A stretch of 64,000 nucleotides of DNA from Syntrophaceae bacterium UBA2251 (lineage in GTDB: Bacteria > Desulfobacterota > Syntrophia > Syntrophales > UBA2251): contig DDXV01000064.1 in assembly GCA_002347815.1 (NCBI GenBank), positions 34,946-98,945 on the forward strand, written 5' to 3'. A program made the position numbers and the translations under genes. The notes beneath the pieces were generated by a model, which saw only the letters and a program-made list of their open reading frames with translations, searched no databases and was not told where the DNA came from. Below, piece by piece: positions 23,970 to 32,600 of this stretch. How positions within the stretch are numbered: position 1 is the first letter of the stretch; every line of letters begins with the position of its first letter.

Positions 23970-25769
23970 TCAGTTAGACGGGCTCACCGTCGAGAGTGAC
24001 GACGTCGTCGATGTCGACGTCGTGGTCTCGATTGTCGTCGGTATCGTGGTTTCCACGGTGGTGGCCGCGGACGTTTCAACGGTGGTGGCCGTCGTCGTCG
24101 CGGCCGTCGTCGCCGCTGTGGTCGGGGCGACGGTGGTCGGGAGCGTCGTCATGACGGTCGTCGTCGCGACGGTCGTCGTCATGTCCTGACTCTCCGCGGC
24201 CTGCTGTGAGGCTTGCTGTGCCGCCGTGGCCTGCACCGCCGCCTGCGCGGCATCCCGCGCCGCCTGCTCTGCCGCTGCCTGGGCCGCTGCCGCGGTTCTC
24301 GCCGCTTCAGCTCGGGCTGCGGCTGCGGCCGCCTGCTCTGCTTCACGTGCCGCCTTGGCCGCTGCCTCTTCCGCGGCCTTTTGCGCCGCCGCCACAGCCG
24401 CCTGCTCGGCAACCTGTTTCGCCCGATCGGCCGCGGCCTGCTCGGCCGCCCGTTTGGCCGCCGCCTCGGTGGCCGCCTTGGCCGCCGCTTCCGCGGCCTT
24501 GCGTGCCGCTTCCGCCGCCGCCGCATTGGACTGGGCTTCCATGGCCGACGACGCCGCCGAATCGCGCTGGGAGGTCGATGCGCTGACGGCCGCCTGCGCC
24601 GCGGATCCGGCCGCCTGCGCCTCGGATGCGCCCTTCGAGGTCTGGGCCAGGAGCGAGGCGCTCGTAACGGTCGCGACATTGGCCGCCTGGTTGACCTGCT
24701 GGGCCGCCTGGGCGGCCGCTTGGGCCTGGGCCTGGGCTTGCGCCTGCGCCGCCGCGGATCTGGCCGCGGCTTCCTCGGCCGCTTTCTGTGCCGCGGCCGC
24801 CTTTGCGGCATCCGCCGTCGCGCGCGCGGCCTCCTGCTCCGCCGCCTTCTTCTGAGCCTCCGTCTGCGCCCCCGCGGCCGCCGCCTTGGCCGCCGCTTCA
24901 TCGGCCTTGGCCGCCGCGGCCTGTTCCGCGGCCTTTTGCGCCGCCTGCGCCGCCTCGCCGGCCGTGGCCTTGTTCTTCTCCACCGCAACCGCCGCCGCGG
25001 TCGCCGCGATGTTGGCGTTCGCGACATTCGTGGCCAGGGCCGCGTCGTTCTTCACTGTCGAGTCCGGGTTCTGGGAAAGGACTTGCGCCGCCGTCTTCAC
25101 GACGTCGAGGGAGGCCAGGCGGGCCTCGTTGACGTTCAGGGCCTGGCCCGTGGCCTGGGCCGACCGCGTCTGCTCATAGGCCTGGGACAGCTTCTGGTAG
25201 ACCTGGTTGCGCTGCGCCGCGCTGACGCCGGGGTCCTGGAAGAACTGGCGCAGGACGCGCCCGGTGACGGCCGCCTCGCCGCTGTACATGTTGATGTAGG
25301 TGTTCAGGTTGTCGTAGCCGAAATCCCCGTCGGAGCCGCGCAGACCGCAAACGGCCGTCGGGCTCTGCAGGTAGTTGCTCCGGTCGGAGACGCCGGACTT
25401 GAACCAGAGCTTGCCGACAAAGACGGTGATGCGGCGCGCCATCTTTTTCGTCTTGAACATCAGGGCGCCGCTCTCCTCCATGCGCTCCTGAACCATCGTG
25501 GTCGTATGGGGGTTGATCTTGAGCACGGCGCCGTCGGTGAAGGCGAGCTGCGCCGTCCCCTGTTTGGTCTGGATCTTGTCGCCGGTGTTGACCGCCTGTC
25601 CCAGCTTCGATAATTTGATCGTGCTTGCCCCGGACAGGATGACCACGTCGCCGGTGAACGCCGTCACCCGGGCGATGCTGGCGTAGGCCCCGCTCAGAGG
25701 ACAGAGGAGGAAGAGCCCGATCAGTCCCGAAAGCAGCGCCCCTTTCATGATGTTCGATCTTGTCTTCAT
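23970..25769 (-). CDS. secreted FecR-domain protein with alanine-rich helical region and threonine-rich tail
   Basis: 599 residues. After a signal peptide (LSGLIGLFLLCPLSGAYA) comes a FecR domain (residues about 30-170: VTAFTGDVVILSG, NTGDKIQTKQGTAQLAFTDG, TAVCGLRGSDGDFGY). From about residue 250 to 520 the protein is almost only Ala, Glu, Gln, Lys and Arg in AAEQAAA/KAAEEAA repeats, predicted as a long coiled-coil helix. The last about 70 residues are Thr/Val/Ala-rich (TTTVATTTV type), like a stalk or glycosylation region. FecR domains away from fecI are often envelope-anchored binding domains. Placed between the beta-barrel gene and wza, it is probably an envelope component of the exopolysaccharide machine. 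Function unknown. Confidence 0.8.
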   Translation of the reverse strand: MKTRSNIMKGALLSGLIGLFLLCPLSGAYASIARVTAFTGDVVILSGASTIKLSKLGQAVNTGDKIQTKQGTAQLAFTDGAVLKINPHTTTMVQERMEESGALMFKTKKMARRITVFVGKLWFKSGVSDRSNYLQSPTAVCGLRGSDGDFGYDNLNTYINMYSGEAAVTGRVLRQFFQDPGVSAAQRNQVYQKLSQAYEQTRSAQATGQALNVNEARLASLDVVKTAAQVLSQNPDSTVKNDAALATNVANANIAATAAAVAVEKNKATAGEAAQAAQKAAEQAAAAKADEAAAKAAAAGAQTEAQKKAAEQEAARATADAAKAAAAQKAAEEAAARSAAAQAQAQAQAQAAAQAAQQVNQAANVATVTSASLLAQTSKGASEAQAAGSAAQAAVSASTSQRDSAASSAMEAQSNAAAAEAARKAAEAAAKAATEAAAKRAAEQAAADRAKQVAEQAAVAAAQKAAEEAAAKAAREAEQAAAAAARAEAARTAAAAQAAAEQAARDAAQAAVQATAAQQASQQAAESQDMTTTVATTTVMTTLPTTVAPTTAATTAATTTATTVETSAATTVETTIPTTIETTTSTSTTSSLSTVSPSN

Positions 25770-25785
25770 CGTTCAGTCCTCCTCA

Positions 25786-27048
25786 TCAATAGCTCAGTTT
25801 AAGCGTGGCCATAACCTGGTTGTCGGTGAAATCGTTGGAGTCGTCGTTGGAATTTTTCTGGTTATACTTGTAGGCGACACCGAGGGATATCCAATCCTGG
25901 ATGTTGTAGTCGAGCCCCGCCGTGGCGATGTAATTGTCGTCCTCGCGGTCCACGGGCCTGCCCCAGATATCCACGGCCGTCGCGTTCTCGTAGTCGTTCA
26001 GGCTGTAGGTGAAACCGGCGCTGAAGACCAGCTTTCGCAGGAATTCCTGGCGCAGGTTGAACCCGACGGAGGTATCCTCGAAATACTCGTTCTTGTCCGC
26101 CCCGGTGACGCGCACGGCCCGCGCGAGCGTGAGCGAGAGGGTGGTCGACTCGATCGGCTTGTAGTTCAGGGAGGTTTCGGCGACCCAGGTGTCCTGGTCG
26201 TCGCGCAGGGCGCCCGTCGGTGTGCGGTCGTTGTTGAAGGCGTTCCACTGATAACCGACGTTCAATTCGCCCTGGATCTTGGCCGCGGGGTCCCAGGTCA
26301 AGCCGGCCGATACGCGGTGCCACGAGAAGTCGGAGTTGGTGTCCTCGTTGAGGTTCAGGGTCGCGTTGTCCTCGGTGTATTCCCGCTGGCCGTAGAAGTA
26401 GCGCACGAACCCCCAGGTCTTGGGGAGGAACTTCGCCCCGAAGCCGATCCCGCCTTCCATGTCCTCATAGTCCTGCGCGTCATCCTTCTCGTACTTGTAG
26501 TCCTGCTTGTAGTGGTTGAAGTAGAGGATCGTGCGGAAGGTCTTGCCTAACTCCCAGCCGGCCTTCGTCCTCAAGTCGTTCGTCCAGCGCTTCGTGACCT
26601 GTCCCAGTCCGTACTGGTTGGCGTCGCCGTAGGGGTCCTCCGACCGGTTGTACGTGTCGGTCACGCCGAGGATCAGGCCCGCCGGGGCGTTGTAGTTGAA
26701 ATCGAGCTTGCCCTGCTGGCTGTTCCAGTCGTTGTCGCTGTAGTCATCGTAGAACGCCCAGTCGCCCTGGTAGCCGAGGTTCAGGGAGCCCCGCTCCGGG
26801 AAGTTGAAGTTGAAGAGGATGCCGGGCTTGACGTGGGTGATCCAGTCCTGCACATCATCCTCCGCCAGCCCTCCCGAGCTTTTCCCGTTTCCCAGGTAGA
26901 TGTTGTCGTCGTAGACGGCCTGGGCGGTGACGCTGGGAACGATGGTCAGATTCCCGAATTTGATCCGCCCTTCCGCCTGCAGGGCGGACGGGGACAGGAT
27001 CAGAAAAACGAATGCGGACAACACAACGCTCAATAGGAATTTCTTCAC
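25786..27048 (-). CDS. outer-membrane beta-barrel protein of the exopolysaccharide locus
   Basis: About 420 residues from a GTG at 27048, which has AGGGGGTG upstream; the in-frame ATG at 27147 would add an unlikely leader. Signal peptide KKFLLSVVLSAFVFLILSPSALQA. The rest is rich in alternating aromatic strands (VYDDNIYLGNG, LNLGYQGDWAFYDDY, FRTILYFNHYKQDYKYE) and ends in NQVMATLKLSY with a terminal aromatic residue, the outer-membrane insertion signal. It resembles the porin-like barrels found beside wza/wzc in deltaproteobacterial and myxobacterial export loci. First gene of the minus-strand operon. Confidence 0.85.
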   Translation of the reverse strand: MKKFLLSVVLSAFVFLILSPSALQAEGRIKFGNLTIVPSVTAQAVYDDNIYLGNGKSSGGLAEDDVQDWITHVKPGILFNFNFPERGSLNLGYQGDWAFYDDYSDNDWNSQQGKLDFNYNAPAGLILGVTDTYNRSEDPYGDANQYGLGQVTKRWTNDLRTKAGWELGKTFRTILYFNHYKQDYKYEKDDAQDYEDMEGGIGFGAKFLPKTWGFVRYFYGQREYTEDNATLNLNEDTNSDFSWHRVSAGLTWDPAAKIQGELNVGYQWNAFNNDRTPTGALRDDQDTWVAETSLNYKPIESTTLSLTLARAVRVTGADKNEYFEDTSVGFNLRQEFLRKLVFSAGFTYSLNDYENATAVDIWGRPVDREDDNYIATAGLDYNIQDWISLGVAYKYNQKNSNDDSNDFTDNQVMATLKLSY

Positions 27049-27143
27049 GGCGCACCCCCTTTGTTCAATGACAAAAAAATGACGAAACGGCCGCCCCAAA
27101 GAGCGGTCGGATGACCCCAGACGAATTGACCTGATGATTCCAG

Positions 27144-27172
27144 TCAATAACCAACGCGTGCGAGTGTGTCAA
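27144..27172 (-). promoter_or_regulatory. possible promoter of the barrel-fecR-wza-wzc operon
   Basis: Minus-strand TTGACA (27172-27167), a 17-base spacer and TATTGA (27149-27144), about 95 bases before the GTG. The -10 match is weak. Confidence 0.4.
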
Positions 27173-27251
27173 GCGGTTTCTGCCGTTTCGTATGTGAAAT
27201 GCGTCACACAGGCGGTCCTGAATCCCGCACTTGCACGGACGCGAATAACGA

Positions 27252-27280
27252 TTTACAAACGATGGGAGGTACGTTATAAA
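27252..27280 (+). promoter_or_regulatory. sigma70-type promoter of the glycosyltransferase gene
   Basis: TTTACA (27252-27257), a 17-base spacer and TATAAA (27275-27280). Transcription would start near 27287, giving a leader of about 22 bases. It lies back to back with the minus-strand operon promoter. Confidence 0.6.
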
Positions 27281-27308
27281 AGCCAAAACTTTTTGTCAAG
27301 GATTTTTT

Positions 27309-28016
27309 ATGAGTAACCCTCAGGAAAAAACTATTAGTCCGATCCCGTCGCTGACCGTCGTCATTCCCACCCTCAACGAAGTCGAAACCCTGCCGGAGAT
27401 CATAGCCGGCGTCCGGGCGCACACGGACGACATCCTCGTGGTGGACGGCCGGTCCCCGGACGGCACGGCCGACGTGGCCCGTTCCCTGGGCGCCCGGGTC
27501 GTTTACGACCACGGCCGCGGAAAGGGCGAGGCGATCCGCACCGTGATCGGTCGCCTCGACCGGGACATCGTCGTCTTCATCGACGCCGACGGCTCCCACG
27601 ATCCGGCCGACATCCCCGCGCTGGTCTCCCCGATCCTCGCGGGGCAGGCGGATCACGTTTCCGGGTCGCGCCTCATCGGGGGCTCGAGCGAGCTGCACGG
27701 CGGCTTCGACGAGTGCTTCCGCCTCATGGGCAGCTCCTTCATCACGGCCTGCATCAACCACCGCTTCCGCGTCGTCCTGTCCGAAAGCCAGAACGGCTTC
27801 CGCGCGATCCGTACGGAGGTCCTGCGCGACCTGGGCCTTCAAGAGGACATCACCACGATCGAACAGGAGATGATCATCAAAACGCTGAAGAAGGGCTACC
27901 GGATGGGCGAGGTGCCCACGCACGAACATCGGCGCAAGGCGGGCTATTCCAAGATCACCGTCCGCAAGGTTGCCTTCCGCTACGTCTACAGCATGCTGAA
28001 GTATCTTTATTTTTAG
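27309..28016 (+). CDS. family 2 glycosyltransferase (dolichol-phosphate-mannose-synthase-like)
   Basis: 235 residues: TVVIPTLNEVETLPEII, DDILVVDGRSPDGTADVA, GRGKGEAIRTVI and VVFIDADGSHDP with the DAD metal-binding motif give a GT-A fold of the DPM1 group. SESQNGFRAIRTEVL and IEQEMIIKTLKKGYRMGEVPTHE complete the acceptor side. No membrane helices follow, so it is the short soluble form. It probably transfers a hexose to a polyprenyl phosphate or lipid acceptor that could feed the GT-C enzyme at 32584. Confidence 0.88.
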   Translation: MSNPQEKTISPIPSLTVVIPTLNEVETLPEIIAGVRAHTDDILVVDGRSPDGTADVARSLGARVVYDHGRGKGEAIRTVIGRLDRDIVVFIDADGSHDPADIPALVSPILAGQADHVSGSRLIGGSSELHGGFDECFRLMGSSFITACINHRFRVVLSESQNGFRAIRTEVLRDLGLQEDITTIEQEMIIKTLKKGYRMGEVPTHEHRRKAGYSKITVRKVAFRYVYSMLKYLYF

Positions 28017-28074
28017 GCGCCAGGCGTCGGCGCTTCGAAAAAGGCGAAGGGCGCCCCCGTTTCGCCCCGTAGAA

Positions 28075-28096
28075 AAATAGGGACGTCGCCCTATTT
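28075..28096. repeat. REP-like palindrome, copy 1
   Basis: AAATAGGG, 6-base centre ACGTCG, CCCTATTT: perfect 8-bp arms, in the gap between the glycosyltransferase and the radical SAM gene. Confidence 0.85.
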
Positions 28097-28180
28097 CGGG
28101 TAACGCCCACAAAACGGGCGGGGGCGGCCGACAAACGCCGGCGCCGCCAAGCTTCCTTACCGGAGTGTCCAGGTTTCAGG

Positions 28181-29695
28181 ATGCGCGTTCTGTTGTTCAA
28201 TCCGCCCGGTCCCGAGGGTCGGGCCTTCATCCGCGAGGGGCGCTGCACCCAGGAGGCCGGGGCCTGGTCGGTCCTGTGGCCGCCCGTGACCCTGGCCACG
28301 GCCGCCGCCCTGCTTCGGGAGGACGGCCATCGGGTTCGGGTCGTCGACTTTCCCGCGGCAGGCCTCGGGACGGCCGACCTCGCGCAGCTCCTCCTGGCCG
28401 AACCGCCCGATGTGGTGGTCTGGAGCACCGGCACGCCCACCCTGCCGTTCGATCTTGATCTCGGGGCCTTCGTCCGGAAAGCGGCGCCCGCCGCCTTCAC
28501 CGCCGTCCTGGGCACCCACGTTTCCGTCCAGCCCGCTGAAGCCCTGGCCCGCGCCGGCATCGATGCGGTGCTGCGCGGCGAGCCGGAGGGCGTCCTCAAG
28601 GACCTCTGCCGGGCGCTCGAACGTCAGAGGGCGGATGTGTCCCCGCGGGAGCGGCAATCCCGTGTTTTCAGCGGCAGCGCGGATTCCCCTGCCCGTGGGG
28701 TGAACGACCCGGACTCCCCGCCGGACGGTCTGGCGTCCGTCCGCGGCCTGTCCTGGCGCGGAGGCGACGGGTCGGACATCCGCCACAACCCCGACGCCGA
28801 GCCCCTGCCGCCGGAGGGCCTTCCCGCGCCTGATTGGGACGGGCTGGATCTCAAGCCCTACCGGCTGCCGCTGAAGGGTCGTCCCTTTCTCATCGTGGCG
28901 CCGGTCCGGGGCTGTCCGTATGCGTGCAGTTTCTGTACGGCGCCGCTGTACTACGGGTCGAGGCTCCGCAAGCGTCCGATCGACCGGGTCGTGGCGGAGA
29001 TCGAGGGCAATATCGCCCGCTTCGGCGTGCGCGAATACTTTATCTGGGCGGATACCTTCACCGCGGACCGCCGCTACGTCCGGGCGTTCTGCGACGCCGT
29101 CCTCGGACGTCGTCTCGGCATCACCTGGACCTGCAACAGTCGTGTGGATACGGTCGATCGCGAGACCTTCGCCCTGATGAAGCAAGCCGGACTCTGGATG
29201 GTCAGCTTCGGCATCGAGTCCGGCAGCGAACGGGTCCTCAAGGCCTGCGGAAAGAACACGACCGTCGCGCAGGCGGCGGGCGCCGTGCGGACGGCCCACG
29301 ACCTGGGGATCCGTACGGCGGGACATTTCATCCTCGGCCTGCCCGGAGAGACGGAGGAGAGTATGGCGGAGACCCTCTCGCTCGCCCTCTCGCTTCCCCT
29401 CGACGTGGCCCAGTTCTACGCGGCGGCGCCGTTTCCCGGTACGCGCCTCTACGACGAGGCCGTCCGAAACGGCTGGCTGCGGATCGACGCGGGGACAGGC
29501 TCACCCTTTTCCCAAAACGCCGCGGTTCTGGATCTGCCGGACCTGTCGGCCGCGCGCGTGGACGCCTTCCGGCGCGAGGCTTACCGCCGGTTTTACCTGC
29601 GTCCGCGGGCGATCCGGCGGACGCTCTCGATGCTGGAGCCCCGGGCGGCGCTCCAGGCGGTGGCCAGCGCCCGCCGGTTCCTCAACTGGATCTGA
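28181..29695 (+). CDS. B12-binding-domain radical SAM protein
   Basis: 504 residues. The N-terminal cobalamin-binding-like domain (MRVLLFNPPGPEG, PPVTLATAAALLREDGHRV, DVVVWSTGTPTLPFD) spans about residues 1-145. The radical SAM domain has RGCPYACSFC (the CxxxCxxC cluster ligands) near residue 247, then YFIWADTFTADRRY and FGIESGSERVLKACGKN. Substrate unknown; relatives perform methyl transfers or rearrangements on lipids, sugars or cofactors. Between the two domains, residues about 150-195 (SADSPARGVNDPDSPPDG) look like a translated palindromic repeat rather than native protein. It lies with the glycosyltransferase, lipoprotein and carbamoyltransferase on the plus strand. Confidence 0.88.
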   Translation: MRVLLFNPPGPEGRAFIREGRCTQEAGAWSVLWPPVTLATAAALLREDGHRVRVVDFPAAGLGTADLAQLLLAEPPDVVVWSTGTPTLPFDLDLGAFVRKAAPAAFTAVLGTHVSVQPAEALARAGIDAVLRGEPEGVLKDLCRALERQRADVSPRERQSRVFSGSADSPARGVNDPDSPPDGLASVRGLSWRGGDGSDIRHNPDAEPLPPEGLPAPDWDGLDLKPYRLPLKGRPFLIVAPVRGCPYACSFCTAPLYYGSRLRKRPIDRVVAEIEGNIARFGVREYFIWADTFTADRRYVRAFCDAVLGRRLGITWTCNSRVDTVDRETFALMKQAGLWMVSFGIESGSERVLKACGKNTTVAQAAGAVRTAHDLGIRTAGHFILGLPGETEESMAETLSLALSLPLDVAQFYAAAPFPGTRLYDEAVRNGWLRIDAGTGSPFSQNAAVLDLPDLSAARVDAFRREAYRRFYLRPRAIRRTLSMLEPRAALQAVASARRFLNWI

Positions 29696-29897
29696 CCGCT
29701 TCCGTGGAGCATCCGGAGGACGGGGCGGATGAATGCCGAAGGGCTGGATTTATCCGGAGAGGTGGGTTAAAAGAAACCGGAAGCCCGCCGCGGGAGGACC
29801 CCGGCGTCATCGGCCGGGGCGGGCATGACGGCGGGAAGCGCCGCATGGCCGTTGCGTCGGCGGGGCGATCCATGACACGAATCGGGGAGGTGCCGGA

Positions 29898-30554
29898 ATG
29901 AAAAAAGTCCTTCTTTTGGCCGCGATCGCGCTCCTCGTCAGCGGCTGCGCCCTCAACGTCCGCACGACCGGGTTTCTGGACCCGGCCGCCGGGGCGGACG
30001 CACCGCCGCCGGGGGCGTCGTTTGCCGTCCTGGAAAACGCCGAGGCCCCGAATCCCATTTTCGACCGGGAAGTCCGGGGAAAGATCGAAATCCTGCTCGC
30101 AAGACACGGCTACAAGGTTGCCGCCCAGGACCGGGCGGATTATCTGCTCACGTTCAGCTACGACATGAGCGCGGGGTTGCGCATCGGGACGATGACCTCC
30201 TACGGCCCGCCGCAGACGAAAATCGTCGCCGTGTCGGACGGCCGGGGCGGTCGAACCTTCCGCGCCATTACAGTGCCGGGCGCCGTCACCACCACGCCCA
30301 CCATGACGGAAACCTTCACCCGGCGCCTGACGCTCAAGACCGTCGACGCCGGCAGCCTGAGGGCGGGCCGGCCGGAGAGGGTCGTCTGGATCGGGGACAC
30401 GCTGAGCACCGAGACCTCCTCGGACCTGCGGTATGACATCGACTACCTTCTGGCCGCCGCCTTCGCCTGGTTCGGCCGAGATACCGGAAAGCAGGCCACG
30501 GTTCCCATCCACGGGGACAACCCCGACGTCGGGGCGCTGCGGGGAGAAAAGTAG
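29898..30554 (+). CDS. DUF4136-like outer-membrane/periplasmic lipoprotein
   Basis: 218 residues. The lipobox LLVSGCALNV puts the lipidated cysteine at about residue 17. The body (VLENAEAPNPIFDREVRGKIEILLARHGYKVAAQDRADYLLTFSYD) resembles the DUF4136 layout, in which a hydrophobic strand pair surrounds a short helix. The partner is unknown. The gene has GGGGAGGTGCC before its ATG. The stop TAG lies inside a REP-like palindrome that may also act as its terminator. Confidence 0.8.
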   Translation: MKKVLLLAAIALLVSGCALNVRTTGFLDPAAGADAPPPGASFAVLENAEAPNPIFDREVRGKIEILLARHGYKVAAQDRADYLLTFSYDMSAGLRIGTMTSYGPPQTKIVAVSDGRGGRTFRAITVPGAVTTTPTMTETFTRRLTLKTVDAGSLRAGRPERVVWIGDTLSTETSSDLRYDIDYLLAAAFAWFGRDTGKQATVPIHGDNPDVGALRGEK

Positions 30555-30576
30555 GGCGACGCCCCACTTCTTTTTT
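30549..30576 (+). repeat. REP-like palindrome, copy 2, with T-run
   Basis: AAGTAGGG, CGACG, CCCCACTT (one mismatch in the arms) followed by CTTTTTT. It overlaps the lipoprotein stop codon and looks like a usable terminator on the plus strand. Confidence 0.7.
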
Positions 30577-30648
30577 CTGCCACGTAAATCCCCGTAAAGA
30601 CCGGATCACTGCTTTTGCGGGAATGACGAATGGAAGCTCTGGATGAAT

Positions 30649-30670
30649 AAATAGGGCGACGTCCCTGTTT
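30649..30670. repeat. REP-like palindrome, copy 3
   Basis: AAATAGGG, CGACGT, CCCTGTTT, 14 bases upstream of the carbamoyltransferase start. It is preceded at 30617-30631 by GCGGGAATGACG, half of the second palindromic family. Confidence 0.8.
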
Positions 30671-30683
30671 TTGAAGGAACTAC

Positions 30684-32600
30684 ATGGGAAAACAAACGGT
30701 GCTGGGGATCTGGGATGGACATGACGCCGGGGCGGCCCTCGTTAAGGGCGACCGGCTTCTTTTCGCCATCAACGAGGAGCGCCTGAGCCGCCGCAAACTC
30801 GAGGTCGGATTTCCCGCGCGCGCGATCCGGGCCTGCCTCGACTTTGTCGGGCTGGACCCCGCCCAAGTGGATCTCGTGGCCGCCTCGACGACGGACCCGG
30901 CCAAGACCCTGACGCGCCTCGTCCCCCGCCTAAAGGAGGAGTACTACCTCATCCGGCGGCGCAAGCTGGCCCCCCGCGGCGCGGACCCCTTTAAGAAGGC
31001 CTTCAAGTACCGCTTCACCGAACTCGCCCCGAACGCCGCCTCGCGCGCCCTCAGCCGCGCCTGGCTGAAGCGCCGGCTGGGACCGCTGGGACTGGGCGCC
31101 GTCCCGGTCCGGTGGGTGGATCACCACGCCGCCCACGCCGCCGCCGCGGCCTGCTGCGGCGGCTTTGCCGAGGCCCTGGTCGTCACCCTCGACGGCGTCG
31201 GCGACGGGCGCTGCGGCAGCCTGTGGCGGTTCGCGGACGGCCGCCTGACGATCATCCGGGCCCTGCCCGCCCGCACCTCGTTCGGCATCTTCTTCGAGCA
31301 CGTGACGAACCTCATGAACATGCGCGAACTCGAGGACGAGGGCAAGGTGATGGCCCTGGCCAACTACGCCTACCCGATCCCGGACGGGGAGAATCCGCTG
31401 TTCGCCTTGATCGGTGCGGACGGCCTGGACGTCGTCTCGCCGCACACCTCGACGGCGATGTTCCGGGAGCTCAAGAAGATCCTCTGGCGCTACCCCTCGG
31501 AGCAGTTCGCCTACATGGCTCAGCGCGTGCTCGAGCGAGGCGCCGCCGCCCTCGTCGCCGAGGCCCTGCGCCGAAGCGGGCTGAAAAAAATCGCCGCGGC
31601 GGGCGGCGTCTTCTCGAACATCAAGCTCAACATGCGGCTCGCCGGGCTCCCCGGCGTGGAGAACGTCTACATCTTCCCCCACATGGGCGACGGCGGCCTC
31701 GCGATCGGCGCGGCAATGGCGGCGAACCTCGAGCGAAACGGCGTTTCCGCCTACGCCCTGACGGACCTTTATCTCGGCCCGGATTTTTCGCCGGTCGACA
31801 TCGCGGCGACTCTGGAGGGCATCAAAAATAGAGACGTCACCCTGTTTTCCGCGTCGGCCGGCCGTTATACGGCTCCCGCTGAGGATCGTCGCATGCCGTC
31901 GCGGCCGGGAAAGCCGGAATCCGGTCCTTTCGAGGGCAGTATGGATTCCCGTCCGCGCGGGAAGGATCAAGAAGAGGTTTCCCAAAATAGGGCGACGGCC
32001 CTGTTTGGGGAGGCCGACGGCCTGCGCTGGCGGAGAAGTGCGGACGCGCCGGCGGAGGCGGCCCGCCTGATCCTGGCGGGCGAGATCGTCCTGTGGTTCC
32101 GCGGCCGGATGGAGATCGGCCCGCGCGCCCTCGGCAATCGCAGCATCCTGGCCCGGCCGGACTCCCGCGACATCAAGGACCGGCTGAACGTCGTCCTGAA
32201 GAAGCGCGTCTGGTACCAGCCGTTCTGCCCGAGCATGCTGGCGGAAGACGCCCCGGCGCTGATCGAGGCCTCCGGATCGGCCCTGAAGGACAACCCCTTC
32301 ATGACGATGGCCTTCCGCGTGCGCCCGGAGCGCCTGCCGCTGATGGCGGGGGTGATCAACATCGACGGCACCTGCCGCCCCCAGTTCGTCGGAGACGAGA
32401 ACCCCGCGTACCGCGACCTGCTGCGCCACGTCCGGGAGGCGCTCGGCTACGGCGTCGTCCTCAATACCAGCTTCAACATCCACGGGGAACCCCTCGTCTG
32501 CTCGCCCGACGAGGCCGTCCGGATGCTCGTGGACAGCGGCATCCGCTACCTCTTCCTCGACGACTGGCTCATGGAGAATCTGCATGCGAAAATGGACTGA
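30684..32600 (+). CDS. NodU/CmcH-family carbamoyltransferase with repeat-derived insert
   Basis: 638 residues. The N-terminal Kae1-like domain begins VLGIWDGHDAGAALVKGDRLLFAINEERLSR and has DHHAAHAAAA (metal/carbamoyl-adenylate site), LVVTLDGVGDG and AGGVFSNIKLNMRL. The C-terminal YrdC-like carbamoyltransferase domain carries GRMEIGPRALGNRSILA and KRVWYQPFCPSML. Such enzymes O-carbamoylate sugars or antibiotics from carbamoyl phosphate and ATP. Residues about 380-445, between the domains, are a low-complexity insert bounded by two REP-like palindromes (31826 and 31985) translated as NRDVTLF and NRATALF. The reading frame is intact, so it is probably functional. The end overlaps the GT-C gene start by 17 bases. 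Confidence 0.92.
   Translation: MGKQTVLGIWDGHDAGAALVKGDRLLFAINEERLSRRKLEVGFPARAIRACLDFVGLDPAQVDLVAASTTDPAKTLTRLVPRLKEEYYLIRRRKLAPRGADPFKKAFKYRFTELAPNAASRALSRAWLKRRLGPLGLGAVPVRWVDHHAAHAAAAACCGGFAEALVVTLDGVGDGRCGSLWRFADGRLTIIRALPARTSFGIFFEHVTNLMNMRELEDEGKVMALANYAYPIPDGENPLFALIGADGLDVVSPHTSTAMFRELKKILWRYPSEQFAYMAQRVLERGAAALVAEALRRSGLKKIAAAGGVFSNIKLNMRLAGLPGVENVYIFPHMGDGGLAIGAAMAANLERNGVSAYALTDLYLGPDFSPVDIAATLEGIKNRDVTLFSASAGRYTAPAEDRRMPSRPGKPESGPFEGSMDSRPRGKDQEEVSQNRATALFGEADGLRWRRSADAPAEAARLILAGEIVLWFRGRMEIGPRALGNRSILARPDSRDIKDRLNVVLKKRVWYQPFCPSMLAEDAPALIEASGSALKDNPFMTMAFRVRPERLPLMAGVINIDGTCRPQFVGDENPAYRDLLRHVREALGYGVVLNTSFNIHGEPLVCSPDEAVRMLVDSGIRYLFLDDWLMENLHAKMD
31826..31847. repeat. REP-like palindrome, copy 4, inside the carbamoyltransferase gene
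   Basis: AAATAGAG, ACGTCA, CCCTGTTT, read in frame as NRDVTLF. One arm has one substitution relative to the consensus. Confidence 0.75.
31942..31968. repeat. GGATTCCCG...CGGGAA element inside the carbamoyltransferase gene
   Basis: GGATTCCCGTCCGCGCGGGAA followed by GGATC, translated as the DSRPRGKDQ peptide. It lies between the two REP-like copies. Confidence 0.6.
31985..32006. repeat. REP-like palindrome, copy 5, inside the carbamoyltransferase gene
   Basis: AAATAGGG, CGACGG, CCCTGTTT, read in frame as NRATALF. Confidence 0.78.

Noticed and set aside
24000..24190. Plus-strand frame rich in Val/Ala opposite the FecR tail as a small membrane protein
   Set aside because: It is the reverse complement of the Thr-rich codon repeats; apparent hydrophobicity comes from GTC/GTG complements of ACC/GAC.
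24200..25030. Repetitive GCC/CGC-rich region that could be taken for a tandem-repeat or CRISPR-like array
   Set aside because: It is codon-level repetition from the alanine-rich helix of the FecR protein; there are no equal spacers or identical repeat units.
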